Source: an uncultured Lutibacter sp. (lineage in GTDB: Bacteria > Bacteroidota > Bacteroidia > Flavobacteriales > Flavobacteriaceae). From it: a DNA stretch of 64,000 nucleotides. A program made the position numbers and the translations under genes. Position 1 is the stretch's first letter. Each line of letters begins with the position of its first letter. A model generated the notes under the pieces. That model was not told where the DNA came from. It saw only the letters and a list, made by a program, of their open reading frames with translations, and searched no databases. Positions 16,841 to 28,200 of the stretch are shown piece by piece. The stretch is taken from the NCBI RefSeq assembly GCF_947495725.1, contig NZ_CANLZZ010000002.1, positions 558,001 through 622,000 of the forward strand, in the 5' to 3' direction.

Positions 16841-19627
16841 ATGAAGCTTAAATATGTTTTTTTAATAATCATCAGTATCATTTTTTTGCTTTTCAGTTCT
16901 TGTAATGAACAAAAGGTTTTAAAAGCAGAAAATTTAGTGATATCCGAAGGATTTAAAAATCCTATTGGTTTTTACAATCCTCAACCTACTTTTTCATGGG
17001 AATTACCAGTTTCTAATGCCATAAAAAGCCAATCAGCTTATCAAATAGTAGTGGCAACAAGTCAGGATCTATTACCAGATAATGCCGATTTATGGGATTC
17101 AAAAAAGCAACAGAGTAACCAATCAACATTTATTAAATATAAAGGAAAAGAATTAAACTCTCGTCAAAAAGTTTATTGGCAAGTTCGTTACTGGAATCAG
17201 GATGCAAATGATTCAAATTGGAGTAATATTAGTAGTTTTGAACTAGGTTTACTTAATAATTCAGACTGGAAAGCAAAATGGGTTGGACTTAATACGGTAA
17301 AAGATAGTATAAGAGGGGTTCGTAAATTTTTAATGCATCGTCCACAATATCTAAGAAAAGAGTTTGTGTTATCTTCAAATGTAGAATCTGCACGAATGTA
17401 TATTACAGCAAAAGGTGTTTTTGATGTACATATGAATGGTAAAAACGTAAGCGATGATGTAATGCCTCCGGGTTGGACTCCATATAACCATCGTATTGAA
17501 ACCATTACTTATGATGTTAAACAACTTTTAGCTTCGGGTAAAAATTCAATTGCAATAGAGTTGGCATCTGGTTGGCATTCAGGTAGAATTAGTAGAGGAA
17601 AAGCATTGTACGAAAACTTTGCATCACCAAAAGTATTATGTCAGTTGGAAATAACATTGAAAGATGGAACAATCCAAACAATTCTATCTGATGAAAGTTG
17701 GAAAGGGACTTCTAATGGTCCAATACGATTGGCTAGTATTTATGATGGAGAAGTTTACGATGCTAATTTTGAAATACCAAATTGGACATCAAATACTTTT
17801 AACAATGATGTGTGGAAATCTGTTGAAGTTGAAGCTATTTCAATGGATGTAAAATTAGAACCAAAACGTCATAGTACAGTTAAAGATAAAGTAATTATTG
17901 ATGATGTTGAGATTGTTTCGGTAAGCGATAATTCAGCTGTTTTTAATTTGAAACAGAATATGGTGGGTGTTCCAAAAATTAAGGTGCCTATGAAAAAAGG
18001 AGATACTTTAAAAATTCGATTTTCTGAAATGTTATTAGCTGATGATTCATTTTATACCACAAATTATCGTTCAGCAAAATCAACTGATTACTTTATAGCG
18101 GCAAAAGATGGTGTTATAGAATATAAACCAAAATTCACATTCCACGGATTTCAGTTTGTAGAACTAAGTGGCTATGATCAACAAGCTAAACCTAATTCAA
18201 GTTGGGTAAAAGGTGTGGTACAGCATTCAAATTTTGAAACGAACGGAACGTTTAAGTCTTCTCATGAAAAATTAAACCAACTACAAAGTAATATTACTTG
18301 GGGTTTACGTGATAATTTTTTCGATATTCCTACAGACTGCCCGCAACGTGATGAGCGATTAGGGTGGACAGGAGATGCACAAGTAATTGCACCTACTGCA
18401 CTCTTTAATTATAATACGCATGCTTTTTGGACTGCCTGGTTACAGAGCTTAAGAGAAAATCAATCAGAACATAAAAATGGCTTAGTGCCTTTTATTGTAC
18501 CAGATGTCCTTCAAAACAAAAACGGTAGTTCTGGTTGGGGAGACGCTTGTGTAATTATACCTTGGGATATTTATAATTTAACAGGAGATGTTACGGTACT
18601 TAAAGATAGTTATGAATCTGCAAAAAAATGGGTAAGCTACTATCAATCCAAAGTTAAAGGCAAAGCGTATATTCCAAAAACGCATTCTTTTGCTGATTGG
18701 TTACAACCTTTTCCTACTAAAACAGGTAAAATGGGAAATCGAGGAGATACTCCAAAAGAGTTCATTAATACTGCTTATTTTGCACATTCTGCACATTTAA
18801 TTTCTAAAATTGCTGGTGTTTTAGGTGAAAAAGATGATAAAAAAAAATATAAAGAGCTACATAAAGCTGTTGCTAACGCTTTTGAAAATGAGTATTTTGA
18901 TGAAAACGGAAAATTTAAAAATAAAAAGCAAACACAAACAAGCTATTTACTGGCCATATATTTTGATTTGTTAAAACCAGCAACTAAATTAAAAGCACAA
19001 AAGCATTTATTAGAAGAAATTAAAAAAGCAGACAATCATTTAGGAACAGGTTTTTTAGGAACGCCAATTTTACCAAAGGTTTTAGATGATATGGGAGAGA
19101 TAGATTTAATGTATAAAATTCTATTTAAAGAAACATATCCATCTTGGTTTTACTCTATAAATCAAGGAGCAACCACAATGTGGGAACGTTGGAATAGTTT
19201 TAGTAAAAAAAGTGGTTACAACTCGCAAAGTATGAATAGTCTAAATCATTATGCATACGGAGCTATTGGTCAATGGATGTACGAGCGTATAGCAGGTTTA
19301 GCGTCGTTAGAATCAGGATACAAGAAAATTAGAATCGCACCACAGCCAAATACCGAGTTTTTAACATCGGCTGCTGCAAGTGTAAAAACACCTTATGGAG
19401 AAGCATCGTCATCTTGGAAAATTAATGATAATTCCTTTAGACTTGAGATCGTAATTCCACCTAACACATCTGCAGAAGTGCATATACCTTATGGTGATGA
19501 AGAAAATTTATTAGTAAACGGAAATAATTTCATGGAAACTTCAAATTTAAAATTAATCAGTTCTGCTAAAAATTTAGTCAAAGTTTTAGCAGAACCAGGA
19601 ACATATAACTTTCAAATTAAACTTTAA
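16841..19627 (+). CDS. GH78 alpha-L-rhamnosidase, lipoprotein (tandem copy 1)
   Basis: A 928-aa lipoprotein (FSSC lipobox, then NEQK). Domain order is Fn3-like (~25-145), rhamnosidase N domain, beta domain, (alpha/alpha)6 barrel (~470-810) and C-terminal beta domain. The catalytic block DCPQRDERLGWTGD places D499, general acid E505 and D512; WERW (E782) is the expected general base, matching E636/E895 of the Streptomyces avermitilis enzyme by motif. It should release L-rhamnose from desulfated, lyase-generated oligosaccharides. A close paralogue follows after 3 bp, clearly a tandem duplication. Confidence 0.93.
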   Translation: MKLKYVFLIIISIIFLLFSSCNEQKVLKAENLVISEGFKNPIGFYNPQPTFSWELPVSNAIKSQSAYQIVVATSQDLLPDNADLWDSKKQQSNQSTFIKYKGKELNSRQKVYWQVRYWNQDANDSNWSNISSFELGLLNNSDWKAKWVGLNTVKDSIRGVRKFLMHRPQYLRKEFVLSSNVESARMYITAKGVFDVHMNGKNVSDDVMPPGWTPYNHRIETITYDVKQLLASGKNSIAIELASGWHSGRISRGKALYENFASPKVLCQLEITLKDGTIQTILSDESWKGTSNGPIRLASIYDGEVYDANFEIPNWTSNTFNNDVWKSVEVEAISMDVKLEPKRHSTVKDKVIIDDVEIVSVSDNSAVFNLKQNMVGVPKIKVPMKKGDTLKIRFSEMLLADDSFYTTNYRSAKSTDYFIAAKDGVIEYKPKFTFHGFQFVELSGYDQQAKPNSSWVKGVVQHSNFETNGTFKSSHEKLNQLQSNITWGLRDNFFDIPTDCPQRDERLGWTGDAQVIAPTALFNYNTHAFWTAWLQSLRENQSEHKNGLVPFIVPDVLQNKNGSSGWGDACVIIPWDIYNLTGDVTVLKDSYESAKKWVSYYQSKVKGKAYIPKTHSFADWLQPFPTKTGKMGNRGDTPKEFINTAYFAHSAHLISKIAGVLGEKDDKKKYKELHKAVANAFENEYFDENGKFKNKKQTQTSYLLAIYFDLLKPATKLKAQKHLLEEIKKADNHLGTGFLGTPILPKVLDDMGEIDLMYKILFKETYPSWFYSINQGATTMWERWNSFSKKSGYNSQSMNSLNHYAYGAIGQWMYERIAGLASLESGYKKIRIAPQPNTEFLTSAAASVKTPYGEASSSWKINDNSFRLEIVIPPNTSAEVHIPYGDEENLLVNGNNFMETSNLKLISSAKNLVKVLAEPGTYNFQIKL

Positions 19628-19630
19628 ATC

Positions 19631-22411
19631 ATGTTTAAAAAATCAAATTTCAAATATTTTTTATACGCAATAAGCGCTTTTATTTTATTGACTCTAGCAT
19701 CACGCAAAGAGAAAGCAACAATAGCAGAAGCTCAAGAATTAACAATTTCAGAAGGGTTTGAAAATCCTTTAGGCTTTTATGATAGCACTCCTGATTTTTC
19801 ATGGAAATTACCAGTTTCCGAAGAGGTATTGAGTCAATCAGCATATCAAATAGTAGTAGCTAGTGCCACAGATTTGTTACCTGATAATGCGGATTTATGG
19901 GATTCTGAAAAGCAAGAAAGCAGTCAATCAACCTTTATACAATATGATGGAAAAGTATTGAATTCACGTCAAAAAGTTTATTGGCAAGTAAAATATTGGA
20001 ATCAAAATAAAGAAGCTTCAAAGTGGAGTGAAATCAATCATTTTGAATTAGGATTGTTAAACAATAGTGATTGGAATGCAAAATGGATAGGTTTACCAAC
20101 CAAAGAAGAAGGTGTACTTGGAAGTCAAGATAATGTAATTCACAGACCTCAATACTTAAGAAAAGATTTTAAGCTATCTAATGAAGTAGCCTCGGCAAGA
20201 TTGTTTATAACTGCAAAAGGTGTTTTTGATGTAGCTATAAATGGAAAAGATGTTAGTGATGATGTTATGCCTCCTGGGTATACACCTTATAAAAAACGTA
20301 TTGAAACCATTACATATGATGTTAGTGAATTAGTAGTATCAGGACAAAATACTATTGGAGTTGAAGTTGCTGCAGGATGGCACTCTGGACGATTAGGTTG
20401 GATGAAGTCTTTTTGGAGCAATACAGAATCACCAAAGGTTTTATGTCAGTTAGAAGTAACAATGAAAGACGGTTCTAAAGATATTGTTGTTTCTGACAAA
20501 AGTTGGAAAGGAACAACAAATGGGCCTATAAGAGTTTCTGAAATTTATGATGGTGAATCTTATGATGCTAATTTAGAAATGGCTAATTGGACAACTAATA
20601 ACTTTGATGATAAAGATTGGAAAACGGTAAATGCTTTTCCAGTTAGTAATGATATAAAGTTAGAACCAAAACGACATACAACAGTAAAATCTAAGATTGA
20701 ATTGGAAACAAAAGATATTATTAATAGAGATGGAGCAGTTATTTTCGATTTACAGCAAAATATGGTAGGTGTACCTTTGTTAAAAGTACCAATGAAAAAA
20801 GGAGAAATGCTTAAAGTTAGATTTGCTGAAATGCTATCACCAGATGGATCTTTTTATACAGAAAATTATAGAAGCGCTCAGTCTACCAATTATTACACCG
20901 CGTCAGAAGAAGGTGTAATAGAATGGATGCCAAAGTTTACTTTTCACGGATTTCGTTATGTAGAGCTAAGCGGATTTGATGCCTCTAAAACACCATCAAA
21001 AGATTGGGTAACAGGATTAGTTCAATATTCAAATTTTGAAGAAAATGGAACATTTACATCTTCACACGAAAAGTTAAATCAGTTACAAAGTAATATTGTT
21101 TGGGGATTGCGTGGAAATTTCTTTGATATTCCAACCGATTGTCCGCAAAGAGATGAACGTATGGGGTGGACTGGAGATGCTCAGGTTTTTGGTCCAACGT
21201 CGATTTTTAATGCTGATGTTCATAAATTTTGGGCAAGTTGGTTACAGAGTGTTCGTGAGTCTCAGTATGATAATGGAGGTATTCCGTTTGTAGTACCAGA
21301 TGTTTTATATAACAATAAAGTAAGTTCTGGCTGGGGTGATGTTTGTACTATTATTCCTTGGAAAATTTATTTTAGAACTGGAGATATAGGTGTTTTAGAA
21401 GAAAATTATGTTATGATGAAAAAATGGGTGCAACATCATAATGAAACTTCAAAAAATTATATTTCGTATATGAATTCTTTTGCGGATTGGTTACAACCAT
21501 ATCCTGCGAATGGAAATAACAAAGGAGATACTTCACATAGTTTGATAGGAACTGCATTTTTTGCACATTCAGCCAAATTAACTGCACAAACAGCAGAAGT
21601 ATTAGGAAGAACTGAAGAACAGGCTAAATATGAAGAATTATATAAATTGGTTGCGAAGGCTTTTGAAAATGAGTTTTTTGATGAGAATGGAAAAGTAAAA
21701 GGAATTTCCGAAACACAAACTTCTTATTTATTAGCACTAGCATTTGATTTATTATCTGAAGATAAACAAGCAAATGCTAAAAAACATTTGTTAGAAAAAA
21801 TAGCAGATGCTGATAATCATTTACGTACAGGATTTTTAGGAACACCTTTATTATCTGAAGTATTAGATGAAACTGGTGAAACTGATTTAATGTATAAAAT
21901 ATTGTTTAATGAAACGTACCCATCATGGTTTTACTCTATTAATCAAGGAGCAACAACAATCTGGGAGCGATGGAACAGTTATAGTAAAGAAGAAGGTTTT
22001 AATCCGATGAGAATGAATAGTTTAAATCATTATGCATATGGTGCAATAGGAGAGTGGATGTACGAACGTGTTGCTGGAATCGCTCCCTTAGAAGTAGGAT
22101 ATAAAAAAATATGTATTGCACCACAAGTAAGGCAGCCACTTACATCTGCATCTGCCTCCTTAAACACACCTTATGGAAAGACATCTTCTTCTTGGGAAAT
22201 TAAGGATGGGCAGTTTAATCTAGATGTAATTGTTCCTCCAAATACAACAGCTTTAATTGTTATTCCAGCTGATACAAGCCAAGTTCTTGATGTTAATGGA
22301 AAGGCTTTTGAAAACAATAAAAATATGAAGTTGATTTCAACCGAAAAAAATGTATTCTACATAGAAGTAAAACCAGGGAATTATACATTTAAATCAAAGC
22401 TTAAAAAATGA
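19631..22411 (+). CDS. GH78 alpha-L-rhamnosidase (tandem copy 2), lipobox Cys lost
   Basis: A 926-aa paralogue of the preceding gene with the same domains; the catalytic block has D503 and E509, and WERW has E779. The signal sequence ends LTLASRKEK where the sister protein has FSSCNEQK. Codon 25 (19703-19705) is CGC (Arg). A single T-to-C change from TGC would turn a good LASC lipobox into LASR, so this copy probably cannot be lipidated and may be soluble or inner-membrane retained. Its stop overlaps the next start (ATGA), implying translational coupling. The two copies may differ in location rather than in reaction. Confidence 0.92.
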   Translation: MFKKSNFKYFLYAISAFILLTLASRKEKATIAEAQELTISEGFENPLGFYDSTPDFSWKLPVSEEVLSQSAYQIVVASATDLLPDNADLWDSEKQESSQSTFIQYDGKVLNSRQKVYWQVKYWNQNKEASKWSEINHFELGLLNNSDWNAKWIGLPTKEEGVLGSQDNVIHRPQYLRKDFKLSNEVASARLFITAKGVFDVAINGKDVSDDVMPPGYTPYKKRIETITYDVSELVVSGQNTIGVEVAAGWHSGRLGWMKSFWSNTESPKVLCQLEVTMKDGSKDIVVSDKSWKGTTNGPIRVSEIYDGESYDANLEMANWTTNNFDDKDWKTVNAFPVSNDIKLEPKRHTTVKSKIELETKDIINRDGAVIFDLQQNMVGVPLLKVPMKKGEMLKVRFAEMLSPDGSFYTENYRSAQSTNYYTASEEGVIEWMPKFTFHGFRYVELSGFDASKTPSKDWVTGLVQYSNFEENGTFTSSHEKLNQLQSNIVWGLRGNFFDIPTDCPQRDERMGWTGDAQVFGPTSIFNADVHKFWASWLQSVRESQYDNGGIPFVVPDVLYNNKVSSGWGDVCTIIPWKIYFRTGDIGVLEENYVMMKKWVQHHNETSKNYISYMNSFADWLQPYPANGNNKGDTSHSLIGTAFFAHSAKLTAQTAEVLGRTEEQAKYEELYKLVAKAFENEFFDENGKVKGISETQTSYLLALAFDLLSEDKQANAKKHLLEKIADADNHLRTGFLGTPLLSEVLDETGETDLMYKILFNETYPSWFYSINQGATTIWERWNSYSKEEGFNPMRMNSLNHYAYGAIGEWMYERVAGIAPLEVGYKKICIAPQVRQPLTSASASLNTPYGKTSSSWEIKDGQFNLDVIVPPNTTALIVIPADTSQVLDVNGKAFENNKNMKLISTEKNVFYIEVKPGNYTFKSKLKK

Positions 22412-23247
22412 AAATAATAAAACTAATAATATGTTTTGTGATTGCCATAAACTCAACTGTTTCATCGCAAACAATAAATCCACCAGCAGGAAGAATTGCC
22501 ATTGTTGCAGATGGTAATTCTCCAGATCCAGATGATCTTGGAGGAACAGCAGTTTCTATTGCTTTGTTAAGAGCTTCAGGTCTCGAAAATAAACTTGTTC
22601 ATTATTCACATAGTTGTGATTTGATAAGAAATCAAAAGATTTCAGTCTTAGCTGAAAAAGAACGTCATGCTTTAATGCAAAGTTGTTGTGATGTTACTTC
22701 AAGACGTTGGGGTGGTTTTGAATCACTTACTTTTTTAGATGCCAAGTGGCAGTTAGATAAAACCATTAATGATTTGGCACATGCTATAAGTATATCTTCT
22801 GCTGAAGATCCTCTTTGGATTATAGAAGCTGGAGAACCAGATATCATTGGGTTTGCCTTAAAATTAGCACCTAAAGATAAGCATCAGTTTGTAAAGGTTG
22901 TAACGCATCACCCGGCAAATGATAATGCAGGAGATTTCTATAAATGGCAAGATATTTTAGATTTTGGGGTGGAAGAAGTTAGAATTCCAGACCAAAATAT
23001 TAAATTAAAAGTTGATCTTGAAGATTGGGATTGGGCTAAAAATCATTCAGACCCTATAATTCAAAGTATATGGATTCAAGGAAAAATTGCAGAAGTTGAT
23101 GATGTTGTTAAATTTCAAAAAGGTAAGTGGGATTGTTCAGATGCTGGTATGGTATTGTATTGGATAACCGGAGCTACAAATGGAGGATTAAAACAAGGAA
23201 ATGTTGACGATGTAAAAAAAATATTATTGAACTATATTGAAAAGTAA
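22408..23247 (+). CDS. Secreted nucleoside-hydrolase-like protein of unknown role
   Basis: A 279-aa protein with a signal peptide (cleavage about residue 20, VSSQ). The N-terminal block IVADGNSPDPDDLGG resembles the Asp-rich calcium site of inosine-uridine nucleoside hydrolases and the DUF1593 group, and a central PLWIIEAGEPDIIGFAL block fits the same Rossmann-like fold. A ribonucleoside substrate is unlikely for a secreted protein in a glycan operon; such proteins in PULs may act on glycosides, but that is inference. The start overlaps the GH78 stop by 4 bp. The gap to the following sulfatase is 116 bp. Confidence 0.7.
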   Translation: MKIIKLIICFVIAINSTVSSQTINPPAGRIAIVADGNSPDPDDLGGTAVSIALLRASGLENKLVHYSHSCDLIRNQKISVLAEKERHALMQSCCDVTSRRWGGFESLTFLDAKWQLDKTINDLAHAISISSAEDPLWIIEAGEPDIIGFALKLAPKDKHQFVKVVTHHPANDNAGDFYKWQDILDFGVEEVRIPDQNIKLKVDLEDWDWAKNHSDPIIQSIWIQGKIAEVDDVVKFQKGKWDCSDAGMVLYWITGATNGGLKQGNVDDVKKILLNYIEK

Positions 23248-23363
23248 TTTAAGATTGAAAACAATGTAGTAAAAATACCATTGATTTTTCGAGTTTCAAA
23301 CAGAGTAAAGGAATTGTTCAATCAGCCATATAATCATTAAATAGAGAGTGAAATTAAAAAAAT

Positions 23364-24812
23364 ATGAATAGAATTGTAGTGTTTATTGTAGTAAGTTGTT
23401 TAATAGGGTTAAGTAGCTTAGCAGCACAAGAAAAACCAAACGTATTGGTTTTTATAGTAGATGATTTAAGAGCAGAATTAGGTTGTTATGGAAGTGAAAC
23501 AGCAAAAACACCTAGTATAGATAAACTTGCAAGTGAAGGAGTGATGTTTAATAAAGCTTATTCACAACAAGCCATTTGTGCTCCCTCACGCATGAGTATG
23601 TTAACTGGATTGCGCCCTGAAAATTTAGGGATATACAGTATTTTTACACCTTTACGTAAAGTTCATAAAGATATTGTGTCAATACCGCAGTTATTTAATA
23701 AAAATGGATACAAAACAGTAAGTATTGGTAAGGTTTATCATCATAGTCGTGATGACCAAGAGGTTTGGACACATTATTTCCCTAAAGAACCTGATAGTTA
23801 TTTAAAACCTGAAAATATTAAATTATTGGCGTGTCTTAAAGCAAAAGGTGTAAAATCTTTAAAAGGGCCAGCCTTTGAAGATGCCAATGTAGCCGATGAT
23901 GGTTATAAGGATGGTCGTTCAGCAAAAAGAGCAATAGAAACTCTTCATAAATTAAAAAATGAAAAGTTTTTAATGTTTGTTGGGTTAAGTAAGCCTCACT
24001 TACCGTTTAACGCACCTAAAAAATATTGGGATTTATATAATAAAAAAGACTTTAAAGTGCCTTCTAGGGAAAAACCAGAAGGAATGTATAGGTTAGCCTT
24101 AAGTACTTGGGGAGAATTGAAAGGTTATTATGGTATTCCTAAAGAAGGTGATTTAGACGATGATTTAACAAGACAGTTAATACATGGTTATCATGCTTCT
24201 GTAAGTTATATTGATGCTCAAGTAGGAAAAATTATAAAAACATTAGAAGAGTTAGACTTACGTAAAAACACAATGGTTGTATTTATGAGTGACCATGGAT
24301 ATAAAATTGGAGAATACGGGGCTTGGTGTAAACATTCAAATAAAGAAATTGATGTAAGAGTACCTTTTATAGTAAGTAGAGAAACAGGTTATAAAAATAG
24401 AGTAGTAGGTGTTACATCAAATGCATTAATAGAAAATGTTGATTTATTTCCTACGTTAGTCGATGCTTGTGGATTAAAAGGCTTAAATTTTAATGGAAAA
24501 AGTATTTTACCGGTAGTAGATAATCCAAATCTAAAATGGGATGAAGTAGCAACTAGCGTGTATCCAAGAGGAACTAAAATTATGGGATGTACAGCCACAG
24601 ATGGAAATTGGAGGTATACCGAGTGGAGAGATTCTAAAACACAGGAGGTTTTAAGTGTCGAATTATATGAACATAAAAATAGTTTGTTGTCTTTTGTTAA
24701 TTTATCGGGAAATCTAAAATATGAGAAAGTAGAACACAAAATGAAGAGTCTTCTTGAATCACAAATGCCAAAAAATAATGGTGCGTTTTTACAAAATGAT
24801 ATTCCAAGATAA
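23364..24812 (+). CDS. S1 sulfatase, iduronate-2-sulfatase-like (S1_7 type)
   Basis: A 482-aa secreted sulfatase with a signal peptide to about residue 21 (LAAQ). It has the [12 protein letters not shown] metal block, the formylglycine motif CAPSR (C72-R76) followed by MSMLTG, GKVYHH, and [11 protein letters not shown] with KH for sulfate binding. The overall pattern is that of iduronate-2-sulfatase-like S1_7 enzymes. In an ulvan-type PUL this class could remove 2-O- or 3-O-sulfate from uronate, xylose or rhamnose; the target is not evident. It is the last gene before a terminator at 24912. The 116-bp gap upstream has no convincing box, so it probably reads through from the GH78 operon. Confidence 0.9.
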   Translation: MNRIVVFIVVSCLIGLSSLAAQEKPNVLVFIVDDLRAELGCYGSETAKTPSIDKLASEGVMFNKAYSQQAICAPSRMSMLTGLRPENLGIYSIFTPLRKVHKDIVSIPQLFNKNGYKTVSIGKVYHHSRDDQEVWTHYFPKEPDSYLKPENIKLLACLKAKGVKSLKGPAFEDANVADDGYKDGRSAKRAIETLHKLKNEKFLMFVGLSKPHLPFNAPKKYWDLYNKKDFKVPSREKPEGMYRLALSTWGELKGYYGIPKEGDLDDDLTRQLIHGYHASVSYIDAQVGKIIKTLEELDLRKNTMVVFMSDHGYKIGEYGAWCKHSNKEIDVRVPFIVSRETGYKNRVVGVTSNALIENVDLFPTLVDACGLKGLNFNGKSILPVVDNPNLKWDEVATSVYPRGTKIMGCTATDGNWRYTEWRDSKTQEVLSVELYEHKNSLLSFVNLSGNLKYEKVEHKMKSLLESQMPKNNGAFLQNDIPR

Positions 24813-24911
24813 AATTAGAGAAAGAATTTGAAAAAAGAAGTATTTTATTATGAGCTAGTTAGAGTCTCATGTGCTCCAGTTTAGTGAGTGTGAATAACAA
24901 TAAAACTATAG

Positions 24912-24943
24912 CCTTTACAATAATTATTTTGTAGAGGTTTTTT
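24912..24943 (+). terminator. Intrinsic terminator after sulfatase
   Basis: Nine-bp stem CCTTTACAA/TTGTAGAGG (one T-G wobble), 8-nt loop, then six T. It closes the 14149-24812 unit and insulates the SusCD operon. The surrounding gap 24813-25219 otherwise holds only the promoter described next. Confidence 0.75.
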
Positions 24944-25106
24944 CATTTTTTATGGTTTGTCACAAGCAAGGAAATAAGAATAATTTATACTATTTAAAAA
25001 AATAATTGATCAAATTCTAGCATTTAATTATATGAAACAAGTTAATTCTCCTAAAAAAAAATATCTTCATAATAAAAATTACTGGAATTAATAAAATTAT
25101 GTTTTA

Positions 25107-25151
25107 CAGTATAGTACAGGATACCAATACTTGATACTCTTTGTAGATTTG
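25107..25151 (+). promoter_or_regulatory. PUL box plus -7 element ahead of SusCD operon
   Basis: Box CAGTATAGTACAGGATA (25107-25123), 20-nt spacer, exact -7 element TAGATTTG (25144-25151). The leader to the SusC start is about 85 nt. Confidence 0.78.
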
Positions 25152-25240
25152 TTAACATATTATTATGATTTGGCCTTTTTGCATTAAGAGTAATAATTAT
25201 AATGAAATCAAACTAATTTATGTTAAAATTTAAACTGAAT

Positions 25241-28200
25241 ATGAAACAAAATTTAAAAAAACAATTTCCTGTTTCGGGGTTAGCGTTACTGCTGGTAATA
25301 GTTTTTTCCAGTTTTACTGCAATTAATTTAGAAGCTCAAAATAGGATTTCAGGTGTTGTGACAGATGAAAGTGGGATGCCATTGCCGGGTGTGACTATTC
25401 TTCAAAAAGGAACCACTCGAGGAGCATCTACGGATTTTGAGGGAAATTATTCTATTGATTTAACTGAAGGTGAAAACATTCTAGTGTTTTCTTATTTAGG
25501 ATTTAAAACAGTGGAAATTGCGATTAATGGAAGAACAACGGTTAATGCAACTTTAGTAGGTGATGTAGAAAGTTTAGACGAAGTAGTACTTGTAGGTTAT
25601 GGTACTCAGAAGAAAGAGAGTGTCGTAGGGGCGATTACTCAGATTAAAGGAGCTGCATTAATGGAAAGAGCCGCTGGTATAGCCAATGTTGAAGAAGCGC
25701 TACAAGGAAACTTACCTGGTGTAACTGCTATTCAAGGTAGTGGGATTCCAGGTCAGTCAGATATGCAAATTTTTATTCGTGGTCAAAGTTCATGGAACGG
25801 TTCGGGAGGTCCACTAATTCTTGTTGATGGAGTTAAGAGATCCATGACTGATATCGATATGAACGACATTGAAAAGCTATCTGTTCTTAAAGATGCTTCA
25901 GCCACAGCTGTATTTGGGGTAGAGGGGGCAAATGGTGTAATATTAATTACTACTAAGCGTGGTCAAGTGGGTAAGGCTCAATTGTCTTTAGCTGTTAATT
26001 CTACCGTTAAATTTGTTTCTAAGTTGCCGGAAAAGTTGGATTCATATGATGCAATAATGCAGGCAAATAGTTCTATTTTAAGAGAATTGCCTATTTCACC
26101 TATTGGATGGGGTGATTTTCAACCAATGTCTATTGTAGACAAATACCGTAATCCATCTTCTGAAGAAGAAAGCTATTTATATCCTAATATTAATTATGAG
26201 GATGAACTATTGAAAGATTTTGCTCAAGATTATAGAGTTAATTTATCTGTACGTGGTGGTAATAAATCTGCCAAGTATTTTGGAAGTTTAGCTTTTCAAA
26301 CAGTAAATGATATTTTTGATGGTGGTAAATACGATAGCGGAAAAGGGTATCTAGGTGAATATAAGTACGAGCGGTTTAATTACCGAAGTAACATTGATTT
26401 CGATATTACTAATACTACAGAACTTTCAGTAAACCTTTCTGGTTACTTAGGAACTCGAGAATCACCTAGTAATTTAAATGTCGTTGCAAATGGACTTTAC
26501 GAAATTGCTCCTAATTTGTATACGCCCGTATATCCTGATGGTTTATATGGACAATATAAAGACGACGGGTATGGTATCACCAATCCTATTGTAAGTTTAA
26601 CTAATACAGGATATGATACGTATACCAATTTTCAGGTAAATACAGATTTTATTCTGAAGCAAAAATTGGATTTTATAGCAAAAGGTTTATCAGCTCAAGC
26701 TCGATTTTCGCTAGATAATAATATGACAAGTCTACAATCTTTAAATGATAATGGAGCAGATGGGGTAGAAAATTTAATATATAGAGTCTATGATGGTGAT
26801 ACAGAGACTTTTTTATCTCCAAATGGTGTAAATGATTTTGGTTTCGTAATTAGACCTTGGACTGTTGGTCCTTCACAAATAATTGATGGAAATAGCGGTA
26901 CTGCTAGTCAGCGTAGAGATCGTAGTATGGTTTATGACTTTTCTATGAATTATAACCAAACATTTGGAGACAAGCATAATGTAACAGGACTATTTTTATT
27001 TAGAAGACAAGAACGTGCTAGAGGAAGTGTTTTTCCTACGTTTCGTGAAGATTGGGTAGCTAGAGCAACCTATGATTATGACAACAGATACTTTTTAGAT
27101 ATAAATGGAGCATATAATGGTTCAGAAAAATTTGGTCCAGGATTTCGTTTTGAACTCTTTCCTTCTGCAGCAGCAGGTTGGACTGTAACAAACGAATCTT
27201 TTATGGAAGAGGTAGATTGGTTGAATAAACTTAAATTTAGAGGATCTTACGGACTTATTGGTGATGATAATTTTAGTGGTAGATGGAGATATATTAGCAC
27301 GTGGTCAAATGGAGGATCGGCATATTTGGTACCAAGTAATTACGGAGGAACATCACCTTACATTTTCTATAGAGAGGCACAAGTTGGGAATCCAAATCTT
27401 CAATGGGAAACAGCTATTAAGTACAATATTGGTGCTGAAATAGGATTGTTTAATAATATGGTAACTGCTGAAGTTGATTATTTTGCAGAAAACCGTGATA
27501 ATATTCTTGTTACTGGCTCATCAAGAGCCGTACCTGATTGGTTTGGAGCAATTCCTCCAGATTTTAATAAAGGACAAGTAGAAGTAAGAGGTTTTGAAGT
27601 TGTATTGGGTGCAAATCATACCTTCGAGAATGGATTAAATCTTTTTGGTAATTTTAACTATACACAAGCAAAAGATGAAGTTATAGTTAGAGATGACCCA
27701 GTGTTTCAACCTTTTTATCAAAAGGATGCAGGTTTCCCAATAGGTCAATCAAATACTGCCATTCCTGTAGGAATCATGACTAGCTGGGATGATGTTTATA
27801 TGTCAACACCTCAAGTCACAAATCAGAATCTAACACGTGTAGGTTATTATGATGTAGTAGATTTTGATGGAGATGGTATTTATAATAGTTCTTTTGATAA
27901 TGCACCTTTTGGTTACCCAGTTCGTCCACAAAGAAACTGGAGTGCTACTTTAGGAGGACGTTACAAAGGCTTTAGTGTTTCGGCTCAGCTGTATGGAACA
28001 CAAAATGCTAATAGAAGTTTTGGAAACAGAACGTTTACAAATCAAACTCATTTGATTTTTTCACAAGATACAAATTATTGGACTGTTGATACGCCTAATA
28101 ATACAGATACGCAGCCTGCATGGAGGGCGCAAGGTGCAACTAACCCAAGAGACAACTGGTATGATGCATCATTAACGCGACTAAAAGCTGTTTCAATATC

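Noticed and set aside
23298-23314. Box-like sequence before the sulfatase at 23364
   Set aside because: It keeps AGTA and part of the second half-site but lacks the invariant CAGG, and there is no -7 element 20 nt downstream.
26597-26613. CAGGATA half-site inside the first susC
   Set aside because: Explained by coding sequence; no first half and no -7 element at the right spacing.
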